A DNA stretch of 64,000 bases, taken from NCBI RefSeq assembly GCF_015832195.1, contig NC_052027.1, forward strand, positions 8,242,149 to 8,306,148, in the 5' to 3' direction. Of the stretch, positions 45,668 to 59,300 are shown piece after piece; the stretch's first letter is position 1, and each line of letters starts with the position of its first letter. The notes beneath the pieces were generated by a model that worked only from the letters and a program-made list of their open reading frames with translations, did no database searches and was not told the origin of the DNA. Source of the stretch: Motacilla alba alba (lineage: Eukaryota > Chordata > Aves > Passeriformes > Motacillidae). Position numbers and translations under genes: made by a program.

Positions 45668-48600
45668 GTAGGTACTGTCTGTTCAGAAGCTGTAGGTGTG
45701 TGATCCATTTTCTCATCTTAATCTATTTGGAGTGAATAGATATATGTAAAACAATTAAACAAATAACAGCAGACCCTTATCTAATTAGAAAGGCAGATGT
45801 ATTTCAAAACCAGAAGTTAAAATTGAAGGACCTAAGGAGTACTGACCCCTGCTCCTTTTGCTGTTACACATTTTGGAAGTGTCCCGAGTCAAATACCTGA
45901 TTTTTGAGACAGGACTCGGTGACTGAGTTTCAGCAGCTGCTGGTTTTGCATAGCTGTGTGTTATCAAGGACTAAGGATGAGGTGCAGTTGTTAAATGCTG
46001 GCAAGGGAAGGGTTGGCTGAACAGCATTTTCCTTGGAATTTAAAACTGAAACTTCCAGATTTATACCATGCTAAGTGCAGCATCTATTAACTGGAGTGCA
46101 GTGTGATAATATAAGCATTTTTCCTCACTCTTTGCCCAGACCTTAGTGTTTTGTAAGCCACCCTTAGCATTTACCTCTTTGTTTGGGATTAATAGAAAAA
46201 CACAGGGAGCTTGAACTGAGGTCAAGAGCAAAGCCTGCCAGCATCCATTTTCCTAATGGTCCTAACACTGAAAGGAGCAAAGTTGGTAAAAGAACATATT
46301 TAATGCAGCTTTGAGTCTCTGTAGAGGACAACACTGGTTTCCATAGCATCACCAGAAACATCTCTCTGAATATGGAAGAGGATGTTTAGGCTCAGGGTTC
46401 ACCTGGTTTGGCAGCAGGTGTGGAATTAAAGCACCTCAGTCCAGAACGCTTTTTCCACGGCCACTGGGCACACAAGGGCATTTCCACAGGATGAAAGCAT
46501 TTCCTAATAGACTATTGAGGTCACCCAGTATGAGGAGGCTTCTCTTAAGAGACTGATTTTTAGAGGTGAAAAGAAGTGGGCAGTTTTACAAGCATATAAA
46601 CCAACTCAGATACACATATAATGCTACAGTGCCTTTGACTCCTGCTCTTTCCCCTTGGCAGCTTGGCTGCTGAACTCTTTTGCTTCATGGTTTTACAGGA
46701 AATATGCCCCATTTATTTCAGCTGGGCTGTGGTTTCACATTTAGTCACAGCTTAATGGTTTCTGTCCTTGATGTTGCCCTGGTTCCTGCTCTCCACTGCA
46801 CGCCACCCATTGTGTGTGGTGGCACAGTGGTGACCTGGATCAAGGGACTTTCCTGGCAGATTACAACCCATTATGTGGACCCCAGCCTCACAAAGACAGG
46901 CTCAAAACAGCCAGGAGATTTTAAAGTACTTTTTTAAAAAAGGAAATCCACGTGAGCAGAGAGGGCGAGATAAGGAATCTCTGCAATGGGAGGTGAAGAT
47001 GGAATTTTTTCCAGGGTTACCTGGCAGACTGAGGCAGAATCTTTCTTCCTCTAGAATTGGGATACACAACTTAGTATTTTCATCATCTTTGACATTAGCA
47101 GTCTGTATGACTAGATCTGGCTATTCTTTTTACACTTCCACTCATGTTCTGCAGGACTCTTGAGAACAGATTGGAATATCTTTTAGTTTAAAATGACTTT
47201 TTCTCCATAAATCTCTGCTCAAAGATGTTGTGGGCACTAGTTAATCTAACATTTCTTTCTGGCTAGTATGTTAAAATTATAAAGTGCAGAGCATGGGAAG
47301 ATGATTTTAAGATAACTCTGATTAAAGGATATTTCTGTCTGTTGCAGCTGCCATTAGAGAAGCAGCACAGTACAGCTTTGGAGAGTCACAGACTTTGTGT
47401 GTGTGCACACCCAGCTGAGTGAGGCTTTTTTTTAAGTTATTTTTTTAGATGTTTAGAAATTTCCAGGAAAATAAAAAGTAAATAGCAATATTTATTCTGT
47501 GGCAAGTCTCTCTAGTCCTGCTGATATCACAGGCATGAAGAGCTTCAGGGAAATGACCACTGTTGCTAACTTTGTCCCTTTCACATTGCTTGTGGTGAAG
47601 TTCAGGTCTAAGGACCAGAGTCTCATCTTCTGGGCCCCCTGAGGGGACAGGTGGTGCTGAGCCCAGCTGCTGGCCCTGCTGGCAAGGGAGGGGGTGCAGG
47701 TCACTGAACCACCTAAAGGGGAAGGAGGAAAAGGCAGCAGACATGTATATACACTGATATATGTGACATGCCTGCATGTGTGTGTACAAAAAATAAATTG
47801 GTCTCTCGGTGGATGTTGCTCTGTGGCCTTTCATATAAAAGCAGTCATTTAATATTTTCCTCTCTGGAGAACCTTACACTTGCTTTATTAATATGTATTT
47901 TTTTAATTTATCAAATAAATATATAAATAACTGGAGCAGATATATTATTAATGCAGAACACTTGTGTAAGTCTCTGAAAGTCGCAGATGTGTCATAAAAA
48001 TAGATGGCAATCAATAGTCACAGGAAAATGTTATTTGTTTCTTGCAAAGCTGCAGCTATAAACTCCCCTTCCTGCCAGTAGGAGTGTTACTGCCAAAGCT
48101 CTGCATAGGTAGTTCAGAACAGACTGTATCATTCACAGTTTTAAAGAAATCAGCTTCAGGAAGCAGACTTTCAGGCAAATGCAGCACTGGCCTATATTGC
48201 AGAGTAGGGCTATTTAAAAACAAACCAGAAAAAGCTGCCCAGACTCTGAAAGTAAAGACATCTTTACATGGAGATGAATATTGCCTCTCCTTAATGTATG
48301 CACAGTTTTGGCCACTGTTTCCATTAGTTTTCTCATTTAAGTGAAGGTAATGTAAGAGGGAAGAGGGGATTTACTGAAATTTACTTATGGGTGTAAAGCT
48401 AGGACTTGTTTAAGCAGGCTTGCAGGCTCAAGGTGTGCATGGTACCTAAGTTATTCTGTGACTCTATCATTTGAAAACACAGATGACATTCACACAGCCC
48501 ATCTGTGTGACAGTCTTCCCTTTAATTTCAAGGAACAAGTATTTAAAAATGCCTTTTTACAAAAAGGAGCCAGTGCTACACCTGTGCACCTATTTCCTTC

Positions 48601-51600
48601 CTGTGGTCATGGGCACATGTGCAGATTTGAAACTGTCCATCTTCGTGATTGCTCCATTTTCCTCAGTCCCTTTGATAGGTCTCCTATAAAATGCATCAAC
48701 TAAAGATTTTTTTGAGCAGGTTGGTGTGGCTCAGTTTTGATGGCTTTGATTTTTCTGAAGTGATTTCATTGTTTGGTGTCAGTGTGTCTGACACTCACTG
48801 GGTTTTTTGTAAAGAAAAGGGAGCTTAGGTATCCATGTGTGCCTATGGAAATAGGTGTGAGGAAGACCCCATGGAGAACCTGCAGGCACTGCAGCTGTGG
48901 GGTGCTGAGCTGGGGTGTGGATTTGGCCACACTTCAGCCATCTCTGCTCTCTGCCAGGGGCCTATGAGGTGAAGGACAAATTGTCCCCTTCCCACTGCCC
49001 TGTGTAAACTATTCCAGGGTGGGATTACACAGCCTTTCTTAAGCATGGCTGGGCAGGACCTGTCTTTACATTTGACCCAGTCTAATTTTCTGCCAAACAG
49101 GAAGTGTTGGTGTGTAGCTGCCACCTTCTTTTCATAGGTATAGAGTTTCTGTGACTTATGAATCATGAAGTATGTAAAATGAAAAACCCCGTTGTGATGT
49201 GCTTTTGGCATCTTATTTCTTTTCACGGATTTCTTATTACGCTTTGACAGGTGTCTGACACAAGAAACTGTCACTACTGTGATTTAACCTTGGTGTACCA
49301 CCTCCAGTTTCAATGCCTTGGACTGTGAAACAATAGAACTCATGTGAGCTGTTGAAACATCAATAAAATTGTATTTAATGTTTTTAGAGATGCTCTGTAT
49401 GTTGCAGATTTTTTTTTTTTTTATCCTCGGGATAAAAGGAAAATTTCTACACATTTTGGTGATTTTTAAGTTATCTTTTATGGGAATTTTTCTCAGAGAA
49501 GTCAGCTCAGACCAGCCTGATGTTTTGCAAAGGACTCAGTAAAATAGAGACAGCTGCTTCTACTTCCTAATATAATTGTAAATGGATTCATTATAAATAT
49601 CTAAGCTGTTAATACCAAAACAGTGTTACATGGATAAATGGGAAGCAATCCATACAGGTATTTTTTAGATAATTTATTCCCTCAGAAACCTGTGGTGAGT
49701 CAACCACAGTCTACTTGGGTGCAGCAATTTTGTTTAATTTTCCAATTCCCAGAATTTGTGACTAACAGAAAAATTCAATAAACACACCTCTTGGTGTGTT
49801 TGTGACACTCTGGGGGCTGTGGCAGTACCTGCACTGCCAGAGCTGCTCCCCTGTGTGGTGGCAGGTGATGTCCCTGATGTGCTGCAGACAGGGGCACCAA
49901 ACAGCCACAAACCTGGGCTCCTGAGGCTTCTCTGCAGCAGGATTCTGTTTTGTGAGTCTGAGTCCAGACCCAGCAGTGCCTGGCCCAGCTTCCAGCCTGG
50001 CTTCCAGCATTATTTCCTGCAGAGTGAGAGGCCCTCGGGGCTGACAGAGGAGCACCTAATACAAGTCATTAGGGACTGTGGCACTGCAATTCCTGCCAAA
50101 CTGGAGTCTGGCACTTCAAAATGTGCTGCCCTGTGTCAACCCTAAAGTATCAAAGATGATGCTGTTGTCACCCTGCAGTGCTGGTAGGTGCTGTAGAACA
50201 GGCTGTCATCTGGGCTTCATTGATCACACTAAGCAGCTTCTTTACTTTCAATTACTCACGGATGTCAGGAGGAGAAAGAGAACACTGGAGAGGTATTATA
50301 CGTAGTGGCACTTCAAAGGTGATTACTCTTTCTTCCTATCAATCATGTTAAGGAAATTCTCCTAGTGCACTTAATAATCCTATTTTCCTTTGAAGAAAAG
50401 AAAAAGTCTTGATTCGAAGCTAGCCATAGAATTAGCAGTGTCATTACACATTTTTGAACTCATTAGAGTGTACTTAGTATGCCTGAGATGTAATAGATTT
50501 GAAAAGCAATTTCTCCAATGATGGCTTCAAGTGGATAACATTTTTTTCCCAAAACAAATAATGAATCAACTCATCATTATTTTTTTCCCCAGATTTTCAT
50601 GTACAAATGTATCACAGTTCTTCAGTTGTGTGATTCATGAGAAGTTAAAACAAATTTACGGAAATAATATAAGGACACAATATAACAAATAACATACATA
50701 GCATACATTTTGATTGAATGCAAATTCTTCTATACGATTTTCAAGCCTGTCGTGATGGTTCAATTTTCTATTGCTTAAATCATGGTACCTACACACTTAG
50801 ATTAAATTCAAGATTCACGTACAGCCAATCTATACAGAGGGGTTTGTTTACTTTGAAATCAATAGATTTGATAAGTGTGGGGTGGAGCAAGATTTGAATC
50901 TTAATGAAGATAAGGGATTTATTGTCAGCCCTTTCTAATAGGTTATGCCTGTTCTTCTGGCACTTTGCAGAAAAACTGTTTTGTGAGAAAATGACACTGA
51001 CTTATCTGCAGCTGGAACATTGAGGTGATGCACGTGGTGCAGATTGGAAAAACTCTGCAAAGGAGTAATGGTTCACATCCCATCGCTCTTATCTTACAAC
51101 AAAGCTCAGCAGAGACTACTGGGTTTGCTGCAAAAAGTGGGGTGCCTCCTGTAGGCCTTTTCAATCAAGTCTTCCAACTTCTCTCCTGTCTTTATGTTCT
51201 TTATTTTATAACCCTTTCCCAATTTATCTTACAAGTGTCAGAAAGCGTGAGCCCCTTGAGCTTTTTAGGGACCACTAATGACTGTGTAAGCGAGCCCATT
51301 TGATTTCCCTTTGGGCTTGAATACATGCCTGACAGAGCAGAAGCTTCCCAAGGGGTCAAAGAGTCTGAGGGGAGAGAAAATTCAGACAAATCAAGAGAAT
51401 TTCAAACAAATCCCCCTGCTTCATCCCCCAGGCAACGTATGTGAGTCCAGCAGTGTTTTCAGCTGGAAAACGAATGGCTCACTTTGAGAGATTTCATTTG
51501 TTGTTAGTTCCTCTGCAGACTCAGCATGGTTTGGACACTACAGTCAGGATCTTCTACTAAGAATGTTTGCTGTTCTGTCTGAGTGCAGCTGCTAGGAAAC

Positions 51601-54600
51601 ATTTTGTTTTTATTCATGTATTAGTAAATAGGTGGAAAATACAGCTGACTGCTCTGCAGTATGACCAGGATGACCAAGACTGTTAATTTTCCTGGAATAC
51701 CTAATCTGTCATAAACCTCCACCTGATTTACATAGTTAATTTATCTGTAGAAAGGTGGCACCCAGCAGGTCCTTCACTTCCAAAGCCTTGTGATCACTTG
51801 CCCTTGTGAGCTGGGCATTGGGTATCAGACTGACAACCAAGGACTGATGGTTCAGATGAGATGGTTTTCCCAGTGTCACAATAGGGAATCAGGCTGTGAA
51901 TAGCACAGGGTGTCAATCCCCTGCTCACTGCTAGATGTAAGGCCTAAACAAAGGACAGTGCTTGGAGAGAAATCATTTGAACCAGCATTCTCAACAGCTT
52001 TTGGTTACAACATGTTGAACTGTTATAACACAAGCACATCACACCAGTTGGGCAGAAGTGTGAGTGTGAGATCTGCAGAAGGCTGCAAACATTCTCAGTG
52101 TATCACAATTATAGCCATCGCAGCACCCAACAGCACTGTGAAAACACAGGCTTGTGTAACCTGCAAGTTCTCACATCTTCCCTGTGCTGGGGTAGATTTT
52201 GGGTAAAAATAGGACAGCACAGGATAAATCAAAGGGATTTGGGATTTGGATTGCCTCTCTCTTTGATGAGGTTCTATTTTTGCTTTGGTCAGCTCATAAC
52301 AGTCCGAAGTGAGAATCAAACCCTGCCTTTGATGCGATGGCAAAATGCCTTAATCACTCTCCAATGTATTGAATTTCTAAAATCCATTGTTTTTCAAACT
52401 GTTTTGGCTGCCTGTAACTGCTGGGACCAGCTGCTCCTCCAGGGCTGGGGACAAGAACCTGCACCCAGTGATTAGTGGCTTCGGCAGCAAAGACTCATTC
52501 TCTGTCCCTGAGAGCTCTGCCAGCCGTGGTAATGTCAGTGCTTTGTGATCCTTTGGAAATCTTCTGCCTCTCTCTGGGGAAAAGCATTGTTTTTCCGTGG
52601 TTTGATAAACACTGAATGAGTCTGTTTGGGCTCTGTTAACAAGTAGTTGGCAGGAAAGGTGTGTGGGGTTCAGCAGAGAGATTATTCTGCCAATCTGCAG
52701 CAGATCAGTGCTCCCACAGCTGCCTCTGCAGGAAGCAGAGGAAGATACCAAAAATCTCAGACTTCATTCATTTCTGTTATTGGCATAACCTGTACTAGCA
52801 GATCCCTCTGTTTCTCAGGGTGGTCTTTTCTGATGTCATGAGTGTTAGGGATGAAAGCATCAGGCTCTTGGCATTATACATAGGTCTAGAGGATATTCAA
52901 ACACATATGCTTTTAACAGGTTTATTTGTTTTGTTTTTGTTTTTTTTTTTAGTGACTTTCAAGCATGTTAAAAGCTTAAATCTTACATACAATCTTTAAA
53001 CTTCTTTTAGAAAGATATGGGGATATTAACCAGAAATACATCAGACCAAGGTAGGTAAAACTACTTGCCTGAAGGAAATGTGATTCTGATAGTCAGGCTG
53101 TGAAACACTTCATCTTGTCCTTGGACAATTGGTGAAATACTTGATGGTCAGAGAGCCCCCAATGGCTCCTTGTTTCCTCAGTCATCCAGGGATACCCAAC
53201 AATGACGTAAAAAATAGTAAACAAATACCTGTGTGAGCTGTCCTTCACACCCAGGGTTGGGTTGGAGTCATTGCCTAAATGTGTAAGAAAAGACCTGTCT
53301 CTTGATTCAGGTGGAATTTCTGAGATAATGATTATTGCTAATTGCAGGCTATTAGGCCAGGGGGAATAAATGCTGTTTAAAGTTTGGAGCAACTTGTACT
53401 GCTCAAAATGATGGGGAACATGAATGATTAGAATTATGTGTTTTGTTTTCACTTTGTTACACTTTGATATCCTCATACCTTTGGGACAGGCATACCTGTA
53501 TTTTCTCCTTCTGTCCAGTGCTGAATACACTGCTGACTGTTTGCTCTCTCTCAGCAAAAGATGAGACATCCCTTAATAGAAGACACCTAATTATGGGCCT
53601 TACCATATAAAATTCTGATTTTATCTTTTGGGGTTTTTTTGCCCTACTAAAATAAGAGAGGTGACAACTGTTTCCATAATAATTATAGTTGCTACCTTTG
53701 ATGGAAAATTAATGCTTTCCCTGGAGCTGGGTCTATAGTAGTTTCGGGTTTAAGGTTTGAGAGAAATTGCATTTTAAAAATATCAGAAAAGCATTTTTCC
53801 CCTAGATTCCGCTTTAGGGAATTAACCCAGATTGTATTATCAACATAATATATCATTAAAATAATGACACTAAATGATAGTTTACAATGTTCAGTACACA
53901 CTCGAGTGGAAAAATATAATTAGCACATCTCTTTTTCAACTCTTTATTAGTTGGTTTAACACCAGTGTAGATTCTGGTAAGGACTCTAAATCACAGACTG
54001 TCACTGCAGCCCTGCTGCCAATAGGTAGCTGCAGCCCTTAGATGAGAATTACCAAGTTTTCTGTGCCACTTGCTTTTCTCACCCCATAATCAGGGGTTAT
54101 ATTTTACTGTGACTCCTTGGTGGCTAGAAAATGTTGCAGGATTCAGGGGGAGTCATAGAAATGAGTTATAAACTACAGTGGGAGCAATCTTCAGCTTTTT
54201 TCCGTGCCTTTTCCTTTTTCCTTTATTGTCTTTTTTACCCTTGATTACTGCTTCTTTAAAAGAAGAGACAGAAAAATGAGAGGGTGGGACAAAAATATTG
54301 ACAGATGACAGCAGAGAAATAGATGGGGAGGAATGCAGAATAAATGGACAGAAAGGTTCTGGGCAGATAGAAAAAGAATGGAAGCAGAAAGAAGGAGACA
54401 GGATGATGTCTTCAGAAATGAAATGAAATAAAGCCTTCTGCCCCCATTGGCCTCATGGTGCCCCTGAGCTGCCAGCCTTGTGTTGTTATTTTGCAAAGCT
54501 TGTTTGTGTGATGGGATTCACGAGTACAGGTCTGACCAGGGCATACAGGAAGCAGCAGATTTGCCAATGAGCTCAGCAGAACCAGTGCTTGCCTGGTCCT

Positions 54601-54646
54601 GGCATATAAAACCCCTACATTTTAAAAGGCACCATCCCCTGGCAAC

Positions 54647-54704
54647 TTGCATTTGTGCACATTTCTGCACTTGCATTTGTGCATCTTTGTGTACATTTCT
54701 GCAC
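54647..54704. repeat. two diverged copies of a 24-bp unit
   Basis: Copy 1 (54647-54670) reads TTGCATTTGTGCA, then CATTTCTGCAC. Copy 2 (54671-54704) is the same with about 10 extra bases (TCTTTGTGTA) in the middle. Confidence 0.85.
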
Positions 54705-54720
54705 TAGCATCCATAACACA

Positions 54721-54758
54721 AACACAAGGAAATTGTGCTACAAAAACACAAGGAAATT
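54721..54758. repeat. second 24-bp-period repeat
   Basis: AACACAAGGAAATT at 54721-54734 and 54745-54758. The period is 24 bp, the same as the repeat just before it, but the sequence is different. Confidence 0.85.
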
Positions 54759-55371
54759 ATTTTTAAAAATATATTTTCTTCTTTATCCCATGCAGTTGTC
54801 ATTAGTGAGGTACTTAAGCACAGTGCCTGGGCTTAAAACTAGCTAGAGGCATAAATCAGAAGAATTGCTGAGAAGGTAGGCAGCACCTGGAGTCTAGCAG
54901 ACTATTTCCTCAGGGAGGGAAGCTGATGAGCCAGACTGGATTTCTTTGCAGCCATCAAGTTTATTCACAAAGAAAGCACCCTGTGACCCATTTCTCCATA
55001 TTAGAGAGCAGATAACAAGACTACTGCTCTGTGAAGCCACAGAGCTTTCTTGGTTAGGGCTTTAGTCAAAGGCTCTATTTCTGGTCTCACAGGGCAAATT
55101 ACCCGTTCTGTTCTTAATGCATAATTTTGGGATGTTAGCACTTAAAAGCTTGAAGGTGTTTCTCTTCTTTCTGCTTTCCACATGCATACATGTCTTGACA
55201 TTATTATCTAGCAAAACATTTCTGTCCATACAGGCTGATTCCTAGCTTTCCCCAAGGTTTCTGTTTGGGTGGATGAATCACTGCTGCTTCAATTGTTCTA
55301 CTTTATAACTGCTTCCTAGATGTAGCCCAAATGAAATGGAGCTACTGAATGCCTTTGCTTCAGATCTTACC

Positions 55372-55624
55372 CATAATCACAGAATCACAGAATGAACTAG
55401 GTTGGAAATCTTGGTTGAGATCATCAAGTCCAACCCATGACCTAACACCTCCTCATCAACTAAACCATGGCACTGAGTGCCACATCCAGTCTTTTTTTAA
55501 ACACTTCCGGGCATGGTGACTCCACCACCTCTCTGGGCAGATGATTCCATTGCCCAGCCACTCTTTCAGTGAAGAATTTTTTTCCTGATGTATAACCTAA
55601 ACTTCCCCTGGCACAGCTTGAGAC
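55372..55624 (-). mobile_element. CR1 LINE fragment, about 250 bp
   Basis: CATAATCACAGAATCACAGA, then TAGGTTGGAAATCTTGGTTG, AGATCATCAAGTCCAACCCA, CTAAACCATGGCACTGAGTG, CCACATCCAGTCTTTTTTTA, GGTGACTCCACCACCTCTCT, TTTTTTTCCTGATGTATAAC and CCCCTGGCACAGCTTGAGAC follow the CR1 3' region continuously in reverse complement. The match stops at about 55624, where CR1 would normally continue, close to the LTR-like boundary. Confidence 0.95.
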
Positions 55625-55637
55625 TTTAATAGTGGCT

Positions 55638-56260
55638 TGTTGTACTAGTTTGAAAGCAAACCAGTGAGAGATTCCAAGTTAGAACTACAGTTTCATGGGA
55701 AAATTAAAATAAAGGCAGAAAGCACTGGCTTAAAGTGACAGAGTCAGGATACAACCTGAGACTCTTGGTCAGGGTGGTGGCCCCAGTCTGATTAAATGGT
55801 GGCTGCAGTCCTGTTGAAGGGATGGATGTGGTTCTGTTGAAGTGCTGATCCTGTAGAAGGGGCTGGTATTCCTCTGAAGGTCCAGTGGTGGTTATGTAGC
55901 TCTTGTCCTCTGGGAATCCAGTAGGAGTTCTGCTCATGCTGTTCTAAATCTCAGAATATATCCAGGTAGGAATGCTTGGTTCCTCCCCCTGGGCAGAGCA
56001 TCTCATGATGGGATGATGTAATTTTGTGAGTCATGCAGTGAGACTTGATGGCCCATAAATGGAGATAGCCCCTAGAGGGAGTTATCAGGGATGTGTCATG
56101 GAAGAGATAAAGAGCAGTGCCCCACAGCTTATGAAGATGGTAATAGAATAGATACTTCTGGTTACATCTTACATTGTAACCTAAGACACTTGTTCACTCA
56201 GTTCATACGTTTCTTTTGTAGAGCAGGCATTTTCTTCTTACCAAAACACCAAACGAGAAG
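55638..56260 (-). mobile_element. LTR-like sequence, possible endogenous retrovirus remnant
   Basis: From 55638 the + strand reads TGTTGTACTAGTTTGAAAGC, so the minus strand ends ...CTAGTACAACA, an LTR-like TG/CA boundary. It starts 14 bases after the CR1 copy breaks off. The inside does not resemble CR1 or ordinary unique sequence and is open for 77 codons on the minus strand (55704-55937). I could not find a matching target duplication or define the right end, and no internal retroviral gene is clear. A minus-strand open frame at 56292-56477 has two N-X-S/T sequons but is too short to assign. Boundaries, orientation and the LTR call are tentative. Confidence 0.35.
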
Positions 56261-56309
56261 CAGGAAATCCATTAAAATAAAAATTATAACTTCAAAGTTT
56301 GTTACCTAA

Positions 56310-59300
56310 GAAGAATCCTCCAAATGTTTCTTCTTTTATAATGAATTCAGGGGAAAATGAACCATTGTGGAGATAGAATGTTTGGTTGGACATTATTTCT
56401 ACCACTGAGAAGCCTCCCTTTGTTATCTTGGCATGGGGTTTGGGATTCATGTCTGTGTTGGCGCAGACATTGCTCATCTATACCCTGCTTTTCCTTGATG
56501 CATCTTTGAACTAGTCCAAAACTCTAGGCTTGGCAACACCTATGCTGCCACCTTTTATACATTTTTGGACAATGCAGAAGGAGATGAGACAAAGCACAAA
56601 AACTGGCTGGTCCTGTAATTACATGGATATGTCAGGCCTGGATTGTGCCTCTGTTAAGCTTTTTGCTACAGCATATCAATCCTGGTCTTCCCATATCCCC
56701 TTGCTGGTTTCTAGTGCTTTCTGAAAACTATTGAGCTGGAAATTTGATCCTTCCATGTCAGTGGTGTCAAAAGACTAGCACAGATAGAAGGTCTATTCCC
56801 TCCATGGTGGGGCTTTTCTGATTTAGCTGAGGTTCCTTTCATGGCTCATTAGGACAGCACAGGAAAAGAGGGATCCTAAAACCAAGCATAGGCACTTATA
56901 TTCAAATCAATACTGGTTCTTCAGGCTCACAGTAAATATGTTGTTCCTAATAAGATGACCTTGAACCTTCAGAAATGAACTGGAATTGTATAGCCTCATT
57001 TTCTGTGTATAATAATGGGCCAGAAACCCTAATATATTACTCAGGTCTCTTTCTGTATCATGATCACATCAGATGATCTTTCTTATTTCCCCTTTTGCAT
57101 TGCAGAAAACTAATTTGAAATATAATTATGTTGCTGCTGGAGATCGGCATGGCTGTTGGGCTGCAGAGTGCTCACCATTTGCTGGGTGACATTGTGTGAT
57201 ATTATCTCCTCATCTATCCCTTCCTCTCTCATCCTTGCACAATTCCAGCTAATACCCCAGCCTCTGCCTGGTGAGCCTGCATGGATAATGATAGATGTGA
57301 GTTTATGCTTGTATGTTTTTGTTTTGTTTCTTTTCATCCCAGGTCAGAAATGATTGCACAATGCTGTCTTAATACAGGAAGAAACACAAAGGTTTGTAAT
57401 CAACCCGTGGTTCTATCAGCACAGAAATTGGAGTTGTTGTATTCACCAATGCTTTTAATATTTTTTAGGAAGGATTTATTAAAAAGGTCACTTGAAAATG
57501 AAAGCTGATTCTTCTTTTCCTTTTTTAAAAAACCCCTAATGTTACATTGGCAGAGGGAGGGTGTTTTAATGAGAATGCTTCAGTGAGGTGCCTGCTTTAC
57601 TATGGTGTATTGCCTGAGGATTTGATCCCATTTCGATCTGTGGAAGCATCACTTCCTTGTCATGCTAAAAAATAGAGTTTTTTTGTTTTAAGAGCACAAC
57701 TTTCTGACACCTGTCTATGCTTTGCTGTTTCTTTTTCTTCTTTTATTACAGGTAAGCCTTGGTATTTCAGCCTTTTGTTTTGTTTTCTGAATGAGCTTGT
57801 ATGAGGAGCACTTGCAGTGCTGTTTCTGTGGTACACAAAAAGCAGCTGGATGGTGGTGAGCATGGAGCATTGGAGCAGGGAAAAGTGGCCTGTGAATCTG
57901 GGGGCTTTCACACCCTGGACTATATTAACATATGGAGCTATCCAATTTTCATATATTCTTGAGAAAAAACAAGATACATTTTCACTTGAAATATTACTTG
58001 TACTTGAAAAATTACTTGTGTGTCCATGCTTCCGCTTGAAGAGATTCTTTCTGGATGAATCTTAGAAGTAATTGGCACTGCGTTTAAGATCTTTAAATAA
58101 AGACAACTCTTTCTTCTCCTCCTCGGGAGATGAAAGCCATGCTGAAAGCTATGAATTTGAAAATGAGTTTCTGCTGTTGATGGGTCACTTGATGTGGTTG
58201 TCCTAAGAACCAGCCAACCCTATTCTACAGACTGAAATATGATACCTTTTTGAAGTTGGGAAAACATGTCAATATGTGTACTAAATCTTGCAGTTGGAAG
58301 AAAACAGTCAGTTCCTTTCAGCCTTTCTGGGTCTCTGTGGGGAAAAAAAAAAATAAAGACCAAAATCCTGGATAAAATCATGGGGAAGTCTCAGGAGTGC
58401 CAGTCTGTAGTTTATCCTCTGTACTTGGCATAACTGTATTGGTTGTCTTGGCAGCTCTGCATGCACAATGTGCCCAATGATGAGACCAATTTGACCTTGT
58501 TGCATCAAATGTCTGTTTAATACCCAGTGACTCTAAATTGTTTTAATTGTTCAATGGAAAATGGAACATCTTTTGAGTTCTGCTGTGTATTATCTGCTGT
58601 TACCTAGAACTGATGCAATCCTCACCTTGGTATGGGAACCATTTGCTAGGGCTTTTCCAAATCTTACAGCTTCCCCATCATGATGAATGCAGCATGTGCC
58701 AGAATTTTACAAAAACATTCCAAAGACATTTCAGGTATTGTTTAATCTGTTCTCTGTCCCAGGACTTGTCTCCTATGCTTCTATCACCAGTGCAAGATCC
58801 CTCAGTCTCTTTGGAAACATCTGCCCTTGAGCCCTACTTGGTAGCCTCAAAAGAAGCTTCTTTTCTCTAGTGGTCCCTTTGTGCTGCAGTTTAATTTCAT
58901 TGTGTTTTCTGGTCACACACACCAAGAACAGTGTTTCCTCTTTGCAATAGATCTATATATACCTCAAAATTGTTATGTTCACATATTTCCTTCCTTAGGT
59001 TCCTCCAGCCCATTACCAGTGATGTCATTTAAGATTTTCATCTAAAGCCTTCAGCATCCTCCCTCTAGGCAGAAGAAATTTTTAAGAGCTCAGTGGTCAC
59101 TGATGTGTGACTGCTCCTTGTAAATGAACATCACTAATAAAGGTGTTGTACATGCTGACCAAAACCTGATAAACAGAAGTAGTAAAAATCCTCTGTTCTC
59201 AACTTTATTCTGTCCTTCCCATTACAGGTTTAAATGCTCACATCTTCTAGAGTTCTTACACACAGTATGGAAGAAACAGCTGCCCTTGTAGAGATTTCTT

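Larger units (their letters stand above)
43395..55371. other. non-coding sequence, no recognised gene
   Basis: About 12 kb without identifiable transposons. It holds a spaced 15-mer duplication at 43810-43849, an exon-like piece at 45598-45667, an AT-rich repeat-free block at 50340-50850 (with a perfect ATGCAAAT octamer at 50718-50725), a minus-strand 158-codon open frame at 53093-53569 with no known relative, and the 24-bp repeats at 54647-54758. Confidence 0.6.

Noticed and set aside
53093..53569. 158-codon open frame with ATG, minus strand
   Set aside because: No recognisable family, no promoter or poly(A) context, and length still near the chance limit.
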